Assembly: GCA_018334565.1 (NCBI GenBank)
Contig: JAGXLU010000012.1
Coordinates: 1 to 51,431 of the forward strand
DNA length: 51,431 nt
DNA from: Halanaerobiales bacterium
Lineage (GTDB): Bacteria; Bacillota; Halanaerobiia; Halanaerobiales; M55B127
Direction of reading: 5' to 3'
Every line of letters starts with the position of its first letter. Within the stretch, counting starts at the first letter, position 1. The notes beneath the pieces are model-generated. The model did no database searches. It worked only from the letters and a program-made list of their open reading frames with translations, and was not told the origin of the DNA. The translations under genes were made by a program, and so were the position numbers. Below, piece by piece: positions 31,133 through 39,076 of this stretch.

Positions 31133-31948
31133 ATGGAAAAAGTAGGACTGATAGCTGGATATGGAAAATTACCCCTACTCTGGATTAAAGAAGCCAATAA
31201 GAAAGATGTGAGGGTACACGCCTTTTTAATTAATGAAGAATACAGCGTAAATATTGCTGGTTATGCTTATACAGTAGATTATTTAAACTTAACCCAGCTG
31301 GATAGACTAATCCAGAAGATGAAAAATTATAATTTGGATAAAATAATAATGTTGGGCAAAGTGGATAAAAAGCATATTTTCAAAAAGAATAATTTTGATC
31401 AAAGATTTAATTTGTTATTTTTAAAGCTTCAAAATTTAGAAGATCATACTATATTAGGAGAAATAGTTGAGGAATTTAAGAAAGAAAACTTAGAAGTTTT
31501 AGATCAGAGGATATTTATGGATGACTTTTTAGTTGATAGCGGTCAAATTAATAATATTGAACCTGATCAACAGTTAAAAAAAGAGATGCAGTATGCTTAT
31601 CAAAAAGCAAAGAAAATTGCCAATTTAAACATTGGACAAACTATATTGACTAAAGATAAATCTGTAGTAGCTGTTGAGGCTCTGGAAGGCACGGATTTGA
31701 CCATTAAGAGAGCAGGCAGCCTGGTTAAAAAAGGCACTATTATGGCTAAAGCTAGTAAAGACAGACATGATTTCCGCTTCGATATTCCCACAATAGGTCT
31801 AGATACAATTAGAAATTTGATTTCTATAAATGCAAAAGGTCTTGTTTTGGAGAGCAAAAAAATTTTAATCATTAATCAAAGAAAAATTATTAAATTAGCT
31901 GATCGAGCTAATTTATCTATAATATCTATATCACCGGAGGAGGTTTAA
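31133..31948 (+). CDS. lpxI: UDP-2,3-diacylglucosamine pyrophosphatase LpxI
   Basis: LpxI hydrolyses UDP-2,3-diacyl-GlcN to lipid X and UMP, replacing LpxH. The N-terminal domain starts GLIAGYGKLPLLWIKEA and the C-terminal domain has the catalytic aspartate, Asp217, in RFDIPTIGLDTI (D225 of the Caulobacter enzyme, from memory). The protein has 271 residues. LpxI is the version found in alpha-Proteobacteria and diderm Firmicutes. It is followed 1 base later by lpxB, the next enzyme in the pathway. Confidence 0.93.
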   Translation: MEKVGLIAGYGKLPLLWIKEANKKDVRVHAFLINEEYSVNIAGYAYTVDYLNLTQLDRLIQKMKNYNLDKIIMLGKVDKKHIFKKNNFDQRFNLLFLKLQNLEDHTILGEIVEEFKKENLEVLDQRIFMDDFLVDSGQINNIEPDQQLKKEMQYAYQKAKKIANLNIGQTILTKDKSVVAVEALEGTDLTIKRAGSLVKKGTIMAKASKDRHDFRFDIPTIGLDTIRNLISINAKGLVLESKKILIINQRKIIKLADRANLSIISISPEEV

Positions 31949-31949
31949 A

Positions 31950-33101
31950 ATGTCTGGTAAAGTGATGGTAGTAACTGGTGAATTATCAGGTGACCAGAGG
32001 GCAGCAGAGGTTGTTGAAGAGATAAAAAGACTTAATCCCGGGGTAGAATTCTTTGGTATGGGTTCAGATAGATTGAAAGAACAATCTGTGGAAATAATCA
32101 TTGATCCGACTGAAATTAACTCTATCGGATTTTTAGAAGCAATAAAAAATTACAAAGCACATAAACATAATTATGATATTTTAAAAGATGCTGCTCAGGA
32201 AAGAAGGCCCGATGTATTTTTTTTGATTGACTTTTCTGGTTTTAATATTAAGATGGCTAAATTGGGTACAAGATTAGGCATACCCGTTGTAGATTATTTC
32301 CCTCCTTCAGCCTGGTTGTGGGGTGAATGGAGAGCAAGAAAAATGGCCAAATATGGTGCTGTAATAGCGGCGAATCTTCCCATGGAAAGAGATATATATC
32401 GAGCCAAGGGTGCTGAAACTGTTTTTGTGGGGCATCCTTTAATAGATAAAATTGATATTAATTTGGATAATATTGAACTAAATGAAATCTTTGAAATTAA
32501 AGATAAGGAGTTCCCTATTGCTTTACTGCCAGGCAGTAGAAAAGAGGAAATCGAAAAACTACTTCCCCTCATGATTGAAACAGCTCTTAAACTAAAGAAG
32601 GACAATAGCAATTATGTTTTTTTCATACCTGCAGCAAATTTAAAGTTGGCCGATTTAATTGAAGACATTTTGATCAAATATCCGATTAAGGCAAAGGTTG
32701 TAAAAGACCATACCCACCTGATTTTAAAGTTGGTTCGTTTTGCTATCGTTGCTTCTGGTACAGCAACCTTGGAAGCAATGATTTTGAATACGCCGATGGT
32801 GATTATATATAAAACCAGTAATCTAACCTATCACATTGCTAAATTATTTTATAAGAAAGATTATTTCGGCATGCCTAATATTTTATCAAACAGTGAAATA
32901 GTTCCTGAAGTAGTTCAAAATGATCTTACTGTTGATAATATTTACAAAGAAGCCCGCAATATTCTTTCCAAACCTTATCTAATGACAGATATTAAAATTA
33001 AATTGGTTTCAGCTTCTGAGAAACTGGGCAAAAAGGGTGCCATACATAAGACGGCTAAACTTGTAATGCGGGAAGGGAATATTGATGTACTTCAGAGATA
33101 A
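31950..33101 (+). CDS. lpxB: Lipid-A-disaccharide synthase
   Basis: LpxB (glycosyltransferase family 19) condenses lipid X with UDP-2,3-diacyl-GlcN to form the beta-1,6 disaccharide. Motifs are TGELSGDQRAA near the N-terminus, SIGFLEA, the PPSAWLWGEWR segment, LLPGSRKEEIEKLLP and ASGTATLEAMILNTPMVIIY. The protein has 383 residues. It follows lpxI by one base, with CCGGAGGAGG upstream of ATG 31950, and its end overlaps lptC by 17 bases. No lpxK or kdtA is in the window. Confidence 0.95.
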   Translation: MSGKVMVVTGELSGDQRAAEVVEEIKRLNPGVEFFGMGSDRLKEQSVEIIIDPTEINSIGFLEAIKNYKAHKHNYDILKDAAQERRPDVFFLIDFSGFNIKMAKLGTRLGIPVVDYFPPSAWLWGEWRARKMAKYGAVIAANLPMERDIYRAKGAETVFVGHPLIDKIDINLDNIELNEIFEIKDKEFPIALLPGSRKEEIEKLLPLMIETALKLKKDNSNYVFFIPAANLKLADLIEDILIKYPIKAKVVKDHTHLILKLVRFAIVASGTATLEAMILNTPMVIIYKTSNLTYHIAKLFYKKDYFGMPNILSNSEIVPEVVQNDLTVDNIYKEARNILSKPYLMTDIKIKLVSASEKLGKKGAIHKTAKLVMREGNIDVLQR

Positions 33102-33654
33102 CAAGAAGATATTATTATATATATTCATTATTATTATTATAATTATTGGTGTTTACTATTCCATATATTATGAATTAAAAAGAGAAGATCAAAAAGAACA
33201 AACAAGTGAAACTGAAGTAGAGATAGAAGACTATTTAAAAAATATAGGTTTAGAACTGTACAATAGTGATAAAAGCATCAAATGGAATTTAAACAGCGAA
33301 AAATTGGTCAATGAAAATAATGGAAAACTATATATTATGGAATCAATTAATTTTTTGGCCTATAAAGGAGAGGAATTAATTTATTCGGGAGAGGGTTTTA
33401 AGGCAGTTTATGACAATCAGGCAGGGATTATAAGTTTAAAGGGAGATATTAAAATAAATAAAGGTGACTTAACTCTAAAGGCCGCAGAGATAATTTGGAA
33501 ACAGGATAATGATATTTTAAAAGGTAAAGGTGGAGTTGAATTCGAATCTTCACAATTATATATCAATGCAGATCAATTTGTTACAACACTTTTGTTAGAT
33601 AAGATTGAATTTATAAAAATTAAAGATAATCAAACAAAAGTTGAATGGAGGTAA
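33085..33654 (+). CDS. lptC: LPS export protein LptC
   Basis: LptC is a bitopic inner-membrane protein whose periplasmic beta-jellyroll passes LPS from LptB2FG to LptA. One N-terminal transmembrane helix (about 8-27, very Ile-rich) is followed by OstA-like strands of the form KAVYDNQAGIISLKGDIKIN. The protein has 189 residues. ATG 33085 follows GGAAGGG; a TTG 3 bases earlier is also in frame. It overlaps the end of lpxB by 17 bases and precedes the LptA-like gene, so it is a tight lpx-lpt transcript. Confidence 0.83.
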   Translation: MYFRDNKKILLYIFIIIIIIIGVYYSIYYELKREDQKEQTSETEVEIEDYLKNIGLELYNSDKSIKWNLNSEKLVNENNGKLYIMESINFLAYKGEELIYSGEGFKAVYDNQAGIISLKGDIKINKGDLTLKAAEIIWKQDNDILKGKGGVEFESSQLYINADQFVTTLLLDKIEFIKIKDNQTKVEWR

Positions 33655-33658
33655 TGTT

Positions 33659-34288
33659 ATGAATATTAAGTTTTTCTGCAAAACAGCATTAATATTTTTA
33701 TTTATATTTATATTTTTATTTTCCTTAAATCTTAGTATCTCAGCTCAAAAAAATCTAACCGCCGACAAATTGATATTTGAACAAGATGAAAGCGGTGCAA
33801 GCATTGTAGAAGCAACTGAAAATGTTAAAATGATCTATAATGAAATTAAAATTACCGGGCATTATGCCTTATTTGAACAGGAAATTCAGATAATTACATT
33901 CGAAAATAATGTTAAGGTAATTATGGGAAAAAGGGAACTGAGCAGCAATAAACTGATATTTGATATGGAAAATGAAAATTTAGAAATGTCTGGTGATGTG
34001 AAATTAATAGATGAAGATCTTAAAGTGAACAGTGGTAGTTTAAGTTACGATAAAACTGATCAGATATTGAATTTCTTAGATGATTCTTATATAGAATATG
34101 ATACAATTAAAGCAAGTGCTAACCAGATAAAGATATGGGAAAAAGAAGATAGAGCCCTTTTGATCGGCAATGTAGAGGGTACCCAGGGTAAAAATAGATT
34201 TACGGCTGATCAGATAGAAATATTAAACAGGGAAAATAAAATAGAAATGGTTGGTAGCGCAAAACTAATCTTCGATTCAGAGGAGTAA
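33659..34288 (+). CDS. lptA: Periplasmic LPS bridge protein LptA (OstA-like)
   Basis: A signal peptide (about 1-29, ending SISAQ) leads to a 180-residue OstA/LptA domain made of beta-strand repeats such as LTADKLIFEQ, LSSNKLIFDMENENLEMSG and GKNRFTADQIEILNREN. LptA subunits stack head-to-tail to bridge the periplasm. The 209-residue length is slightly larger than the E. coli protein. The start is ATG 33659, after ATGGAGGT; the frame from 33641 begins inside lptC. It is followed 6 bases later by lptB. Confidence 0.86.
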   Translation: MNIKFFCKTALIFLFIFIFLFSLNLSISAQKNLTADKLIFEQDESGASIVEATENVKMIYNEIKITGHYALFEQEIQIITFENNVKVIMGKRELSSNKLIFDMENENLEMSGDVKLIDEDLKVNSGSLSYDKTDQILNFLDDSYIEYDTIKASANQIKIWEKEDRALLIGNVEGTQGKNRFTADQIEILNRENKIEMVGSAKLIFDSEE

Positions 34289-34294
34289 ATATAA

Positions 34295-35014
34295 ATGACA
34301 ATTAGTGCCAAAAAACTCATAAAAAAATATGGTAAAAGAAAAGTAGTCAATAATGTCGATCTTAAGGTAAATAAAGGAGAAATTGTTGGTCTTCTCGGTC
34401 CTAATGGAGCTGGAAAGACCACCACATTTTACATGATAGTCGGTTTAATCAAACCGGATCATGGGCAAATTTTTATGGATGATTTAGAACTGACACATCA
34501 GCCTATGTATCAGCGTGCTAAAAAGGGTATTGGATATCTTGCACAGGAGGCCTCTGTTTTCAGAAAGATGACTGTCTATAATAATATTATGGCCATCTTG
34601 GAATTAAGAGATTTAAGTAGAGAAGAAATGAAAGCTAGAGCAGAAGAACTTATCGATGAATTTAGATTGAATACAATACGAAACAGTTATGGATATCAGC
34701 TGTCAGGTGGGGAACGGAGAAGAGTAGAAATTGCCCGTTCACTGGCTATAGAGCCGTCTTTTATACTTTTGGATGAACCTTTTACAGGTATAGATCCAAT
34801 TGCGGTTAGTGAAATTCAAAAAATAATAATTTATTTAAAGAAAAAAGGTTTGGGGGTTTTAATTACAGATCACAGTGTAAGAGAGACATTAAGTATTACA
34901 GATAGAGCTTATATAATGTATGAAGGAGATATATTGATGTCGGGTAATTCTGAAGAAATTGCAAAAAGTGAGTTAGCCCGCGAGTTTTATTTAGGTGATG
35001 AATTCAAGATATAG
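34295..35014 (+). CDS. lptB: LPS export ABC ATPase LptB
   Basis: LptB powers LPS extraction from the inner membrane. The Walker [15 protein letters not shown] (about 36-49), Q-loop [18 protein letters not shown], signature [15 protein letters not shown], Walker [13 protein letters not shown] and the switch histidine in [10 protein letters not shown] are all present and match LptB closely. The protein has 239 residues. It lies between lptA and the permease gene, as in Proteobacteria. Confidence 0.96.
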   Translation: MTISAKKLIKKYGKRKVVNNVDLKVNKGEIVGLLGPNGAGKTTTFYMIVGLIKPDHGQIFMDDLELTHQPMYQRAKKGIGYLAQEASVFRKMTVYNNIMAILELRDLSREEMKARAEELIDEFRLNTIRNSYGYQLSGGERRRVEIARSLAIEPSFILLDEPFTGIDPIAVSEIQKIIIYLKKKGLGVLITDHSVRETLSITDRAYIMYEGDILMSGNSEEIAKSELAREFYLGDEFKI

Positions 35015-35037
35015 TCAGCTACTAAGGAGGTAAAGCT

Positions 35038-36135
35038 TTGAAGTTAGTCTATAAATATATATCAAAAGAGCTTATTGCCCCCTTTTTTTTCGGGGTAGCT
35101 GCTTTTGTGGGCATTTTTATAGGAACAGATCTATTATTTGAGCTCACAGACTATTATTCTACCTGGGGAGTCAGCATCGTTACTTTAGTCAAATTATTTT
35201 TTCTAAGTTTGCCCTCTATAATTGTATTAACGTTTCCTATGGCTACTCTTTTAGCAACGATTATAGCTTACAGTAGGTTATCTGGAGATAGTGAAATTAC
35301 TGCCCTTAGAGCAGGCGGAGTAAGTATTGGTAAACTTGTTATACCAGCTCTCGTATTGGGATTAATAATGAGCATATTTGCAGTTAGTCTTAATGAATAT
35401 ATTGTGCCTAATTCCAATTATTTATATGAAAAGATAATTTGGGAGTTTCAACATGGTGAGCAACTTCCTTCTACCCAGTACAATCTATATTTAACACCAA
35501 TTGATGAAAAAAGCAATCGCCCGGATTACATACTTTATACCTATAAATTTAATGGGCAGACAGGTATTATGACCGATGTTTACTTACAGGATTATGACCA
35601 GGGAGAACCTACGGTTTTAATTCAGGCTGAAAGTGCCAAATGGCTTGATACAGGCTGGAAGTTTTTCAACGGGCAAATTATTTATTTAAAAAGTGGTGAG
35701 CGTATACCCGCACTTGAATTTAGTGAGTATAATGCGGTTCAGATATTCAATAAACCAGAAGAAATTTCTAAACTTAATAAAAGTATATCCGATATGAGCT
35801 TCAGTGAATTAAAAAATTATATAGAGCTTAGAGAAAGTCAGGGTAGAGAGACTTTAGAAGAGAGAGTAAAGCTTCATCAGAGGTTATCCATTCCCTTGGC
35901 CAGTTTTATCTTTGCTTTATTTGCAGCACCTTTAGGAATTAAACCGGGTCGATCGAGTGGTTCAGCCGTCGGACTAGGTTTGAGTATTGTTGTTATATTT
36001 ATATATTATATTTTAATGACAGTTGGAGATGCTTTGGGTTCACAGGGTTCGATTCAACCCTGGTTGGGGGCCTGGCTGCAAAATATTATTTTCTTAATAA
36101 TAGGTGGCATCTTATTATATAAAGTTACTCAATAA
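35038..36135 (+). CDS. LptF/LptG-family permease
   Basis: This is a YjgP/YjgQ-type permease with six transmembrane helices, three at each end (about 12-120 and 280-365), around a periplasmic beta-jellyroll (about 130-250). Conserved TM-face motifs such as LPSIIVLTFPMATLLATI are present. E. coli needs two such proteins (LptF and LptG); here only one is encoded, so either it forms a homodimer with LptB or the second gene is elsewhere. The start is TTG 35038, with AAGGAGG 8 bases upstream. It has 365 residues. Confidence 0.9.
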   Translation: MKLVYKYISKELIAPFFFGVAAFVGIFIGTDLLFELTDYYSTWGVSIVTLVKLFFLSLPSIIVLTFPMATLLATIIAYSRLSGDSEITALRAGGVSIGKLVIPALVLGLIMSIFAVSLNEYIVPNSNYLYEKIIWEFQHGEQLPSTQYNLYLTPIDEKSNRPDYILYTYKFNGQTGIMTDVYLQDYDQGEPTVLIQAESAKWLDTGWKFFNGQIIYLKSGERIPALEFSEYNAVQIFNKPEEISKLNKSISDMSFSELKNYIELRESQGRETLEERVKLHQRLSIPLASFIFALFAAPLGIKPGRSSGSAVGLGLSIVVIFIYYILMTVGDALGSQGSIQPWLGAWLQNIIFLIIGGILLYKVTQ

Positions 36136-36149
36136 CAGGAGTGTAAACC

Positions 36150-37421
36150 ATGAGTGGAATTAGTATAATGATATTAGTATTAATATTTAGTGGTATAATA
36201 GCTTATATAGGTGATAGGATCGGAATGAAAGCGGGCAAAAGAAGAATATCTATTTTTGGTTTGAGACCCCGCTATTCTTCTATCATAATTACTGTATTTA
36301 CAGGTATATTAATTGCTTTATTAACTATATCTATCTTGTTATTTGTTTATACAAACCTAAGACAGGCACTTTTTAATATCAATGATGTATTGAATAGATT
36401 AGAAAATTTAAATGAAAAATTGGCTGAGAGAGATCAGGAATTAGGCCAGATGAAGGCGGAAATTAATAATAAAGTTGATGAACTGGAAAGACTAACTATA
36501 CAGCGGGATAGATTAACTACTGAACTAGAGAGCACAGAAGAAGAATATGAAGCAACTAAACAGGATTTAGAAGAAGCTTATCATGAGATTAATCAATTAG
36601 AGGAAAACCGTGAAGAGTTGGGGAAAAACATTGCCCTCCTAGAAGAGGAAAAGGACAAACTGGAAAAACAGGTAAATGAACTTAACCAACAGATCAGCAG
36701 TTTGACCCAGGATTATGAAGATGTGAAAGAACTTGCCAGTCAATATAGGACAGGTATGGTTTATTATATGGGTAAGACCATTGTATATCAAAAAGGTGAT
36801 ATAGTTTACTCTAAAGTTTTAGAAGCAGGTCAATCTCAGGAAAAAATTATTGAGGATTTAAATAAAATGCTGGATGAGGCAAATGAAGAAGCAGTTGAGA
36901 AAGATATTAAAATTGATGAAAATACAGGCAGGGCTATCAGAATTCAATATGAAGATATTTCAAATGTAGCGAAAATATTATTTAATATGGAACCAGGCCA
37001 GAAAGTAATTGTCAGTTTGGTGGCTAGCTTTAATGTGCCCGAAGGAGACTGGCTATCAGTTAACTTTTTATTAAACCGTGATTTTATTGTCTTCAAAACC
37101 AATGAAGTTATTGCCAAAAAAACAATCAATGCCAGCTCACCTACAGAGGAAATAGAGGGGGAATTAGAGGCACTTTTAGATACAATCAATGGTAAAGCAA
37201 TACAGAAAGGAATTTTACCTGATTCCCAAGGGCAGGTTGGGTCTATAGATTTCAGCGAATTTTATAGACTGCTTAATAAGATAAGATCATTAAAAGGAAA
37301 AGTTGAAGTAAAGGTAATTGCTGTAGGAAACATATGGAGAGAAGATAGACTGGGGAATAATATAGATTTTAAAATTGAAACTCCCACAGAAGGGGAAATT
37401 GAAAATGCTAATGGGAATTGA
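36150..37421 (+). CDS. DUF3084 membrane protein with coiled coil
   Basis: A 423-residue protein with two N-terminal transmembrane helices (about 6-26 and 44-66), a long charged coiled coil (about 75-190) and a C-terminal domain (about 195-420) that I recognise as DUF3084. Its function is not established. It follows the Lpt permease by 14 bases and overlaps the YqgF-like gene by 17 bases. Its place inside the LPS-transport unit suggests an envelope function, perhaps an anchoring or regulatory role; that is inference. Confidence 0.8.
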   Translation: MSGISIMILVLIFSGIIAYIGDRIGMKAGKRRISIFGLRPRYSSIIITVFTGILIALLTISILLFVYTNLRQALFNINDVLNRLENLNEKLAERDQELGQMKAEINNKVDELERLTIQRDRLTTELESTEEEYEATKQDLEEAYHEINQLEENREELGKNIALLEEEKDKLEKQVNELNQQISSLTQDYEDVKELASQYRTGMVYYMGKTIVYQKGDIVYSKVLEAGQSQEKIIEDLNKMLDEANEEAVEKDIKIDENTGRAIRIQYEDISNVAKILFNMEPGQKVIVSLVASFNVPEGDWLSVNFLLNRDFIVFKTNEVIAKKTINASSPTEEIEGELEALLDTINGKAIQKGILPDSQGQVGSIDFSEFYRLLNKIRSLKGKVEVKVIAVGNIWREDRLGNNIDFKIETPTEGEIENANGN

Positions 37422-37803
37422 TCCAGGTAGAAGAAAATGTGGTGTTGCTATTTTAAATGAAGCGGGAGAGGTTTTGCAAAAACAAGTTGTTGACACTTCC
37501 AATTTAAGTAAAGTAATTGAAAAGACATTAAATGATTATTCTATCAATAAGTGTATACTAGGCAATGGCACTTATGCTGATAAGATATTTAATATACTAC
37601 AGCTGCTTATAGATGAAAAAAAGATTAAATTTATTGAAGAGGAAAATTCAACTTTTATAGCAGAACAGAGATATCTAAAAGAAAATCCTCCTTTTGGTAT
37701 AAAATTTTTAAACAAGATATTTAGAATTAAACCGAAGAGGCCCTTAGATGATTATACAGCAGTAGTTTTGGTCGAGAAATATCTTAATTTATATAAGGAA
37801 TAA
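37405..37803 (+). CDS. YqgF/RuvX-like RNase H-fold protein
   Basis: A 132-residue protein with the RNase H-fold opening MGIDPGRRKCGVAIL, then IILGNGT-like strands (KCILGNGTYADKI), EEENSTFIAEQRYL and the closing DDYTAVVLVEKYL, whose acidic residues match the catalytic Asp/Glu pattern of YqgF/RuvX (pre-16S rRNA nuclease). Similarity is partial, so it may be a paralog of the housekeeping copy. ATG 37405 lies 9 bases after AGGGG; ATG 37411 is an alternative. It is the last gene of the long envelope unit. Confidence 0.72.
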   Translation: MLMGIDPGRRKCGVAILNEAGEVLQKQVVDTSNLSKVIEKTLNDYSINKCILGNGTYADKIFNILQLLIDEKKIKFIEEENSTFIAEQRYLKENPPFGIKFLNKIFRIKPKRPLDDYTAVVLVEKYLNLYKE

Positions 37804-37843
37804 AAAATCCTCCTCGCATATCTTATTATATATGAGGAGGATT
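37802..37843 (-). terminator. Terminator for the minus-strand beta-barrel gene
   Basis: A 9-bp perfect inverted repeat ATCCTCCTC (37807-37815) / GAGGAGGAT (37834-37842). On the minus strand it is followed by a run of T (37807 down to 37802), which makes it a terminator of the gene ending at 37880. On the + strand there is no T-run, though the stem could slow the incoming transcript. Confidence 0.7.
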
Positions 37844-37879
37844 GGATGTTTATTAATTAAAATAAAAAAACAATTTATA

Positions 37880-38410
37880 TTAAAAGCCGACACTTAAGGA
37901 GAAACTTAATTTTGAATAACTTAAAAAATAGTTTTCTTTAGTACCATTATTTACTGAATACATAATTTCTGCGTTCATTGATTCTGAATGGGAGCCTACA
38001 CCAACTCCATAATAAATTCCTCCATTTAAATCATTTGCAGCATCAAAATCGTCATTACTCTGCAGCATATTATATCCTAATTTGCCAACCAAATATCCTT
38101 CATTATCAGTATAAAATTTTAATAAGCCATAAAAAGGTATAAAGTTAAATTGTGCATTGGCATTATTTTGCAAACTACGCGGTAGTTGGTATGCAGCTCC
38201 TAATCCCAGACTCATATCATTATGGTACGGCATTGTAATTTCACTATTAAAAGTATAACCGGGACTAATTCCATATGTAGTAGATTGCCAGTTCAAAGAG
38301 CCACCCAAATCATAGGATGCTCCAAAATGTATTGAACCTTCTTCTGCTAATGCGCTACTACTTAATAATACTAAAAGTGAAAGAACAAGAAATATACTTA
38401 GTTTTTTCAT
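37880..38410 (-). CDS. Small outer-membrane beta-barrel protein
   Basis: A 176-residue exported protein: signal peptide about 1-22 (LLSSSALAEE), then about eight alternating beta-strands such as IHFGASYDLGGSLNW and MSLGLGAAYQLPRSL, ending in LSFSLSVGF with a terminal phenylalanine, the signal recognised by BamA. The start is the ATG at 38410, which follows GAGGAGGT; an in-frame ATG 15 bases upstream is inside that site. It is the only real minus-strand gene in the window. The specific family is not recognised; an OmpA-like or OmpW-like eight-strand barrel is the best description. Confidence 0.75.
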   Translation of the reverse strand: MKKLSIFLVLSLLVLLSSSALAEEGSIHFGASYDLGGSLNWQSTTYGISPGYTFNSEITMPYHNDMSLGLGAAYQLPRSLQNNANAQFNFIPFYGLLKFYTDNEGYLVGKLGYNMLQSNDDFDAANDLNGGIYYGVGVGSHSESMNAEIMYSVNNGTKENYFLSYSKLSFSLSVGF

Positions 38411-38721
38411 ATTAAACCTCCTCATAATTTATATTTATATACATATAGTTATTGATTTATATTAAATATCCTTCTTTTGTAATAAACATTTTTATCAAAG
38501 GCATTTTAAATAAATTTGAGGCTTAGTTGAATATATAAAATATAAGAGGTATTTTAGGTTGGAATATTAAATTAATATAGCCTATTTTTTTCTTAATAAT
38601 ATTCTTGAAATAAGATATGAATCTGTGTAATTTAAAGTAAAATAATTAGATCAAGCTCTGCTGATTGGTGGTAGCTTTTTGTATTTACAGTAATAATAAG
38701 GATAAATAAGCCAAAATAAGC

Positions 38722-38750
38722 TTGAAATAAATTTGAAACACTGATATAAT
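38722..38750 (+). promoter_or_regulatory. Strong sigma-A-type promoter of the SLH outer-membrane protein
   Basis: TTGAAA (38722-38727), a 17-base spacer and a perfect TATAAT (38745-38750). Transcription would start near 38757, about 320 bases before the ATG at 39077. Confidence 0.75.
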
Positions 38751-38798
38751 TACTTTAAATACTTGGGATAACAGATTTTTACATTTTTCTACAAAAAG

Positions 38799-38822
38799 AT
38801 ATTCCTGTTTTTGCAGGAATAT
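38799..38822. repeat. Hairpin in the leader of the SLH protein gene
   Basis: ATATTCCTG (38799-38807) pairs perfectly with CAGGAATAT (38814-38822) around a 6-base loop. It would sit near the 5' end of the transcript and may stabilise it. Only the minus strand has a T-run after the stem. Confidence 0.6.
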
Positions 38823-38962
38823 TCATCTCGGTATTGAATTATAGTTAGTGATGAATTAATTTTCGTCAGAAATCTTATTATCTCCGACTTAAAATGTGGG
38901 AGAAAGGAGGTGCCCCCCAGATCCGCGTGGTCGTTCATAGATAATGAGGTTCTAACACATAT

Positions 38963-39058
38963 TCATTGATGACTGGTGATAAGGATTATGAGGAAACAAG
39001 GAAACTCATAAATCGAGTCCCAGGGATTGTCAATGAATAATAGAACTAAAAACAATCC
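38963..39058 (+). ncRNA. Structured 5' leader of the SLH outer-membrane protein mRNA
   Basis: Three complementary pairs are visible: TCATTGA (38963-38969) with TCAATGA (39030-39036), enclosing TTATGAG (38986-38992) with CTCATAA (39005-39011); and GGATTGT (39024-39030) with ACAATCC (39052-39058), which ends just before the ribosome-binding site AAGGGGG. The first and third pairs share base 39030, so they compete or stack. No known riboswitch class was recognised. It could control stability or translation of a very abundant protein. Confidence 0.45.
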
Positions 39059-39076
39059 TAAGGGGGAATTATAAAC

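Larger units (their letters stand above)
38426..39076. other. 651-base divergent intergenic region
   Basis: The gap lies between the minus-strand barrel gene and the SLH barrel gene. It holds the plus-strand promoter at 38722-38750, a 9-bp hairpin at 38799-38822 and a structured leader at 38963-39058 (separate entries). The minus-strand promoter must lie at 38430-38560; I see no clean pair of boxes there. An AAAGGAGG at 38903-38910 is not followed by a convincing gene. Confidence 0.6.

Noticed and set aside
38799-38822. Hairpin as a + strand terminator
   Set aside because: No T-run follows on the + strand, and the promoter upstream must read through it to reach the SLH gene. The T-run on the minus strand has no upstream minus-strand gene to end.
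38903-38955. AAAGGAGG followed by GTG (38910) as a leader peptide in the SLH gene leader
   Set aside because: The GTG is part of the Shine-Dalgarno sequence itself and no other start lies at a proper distance; kept only as a note in the leader finding.
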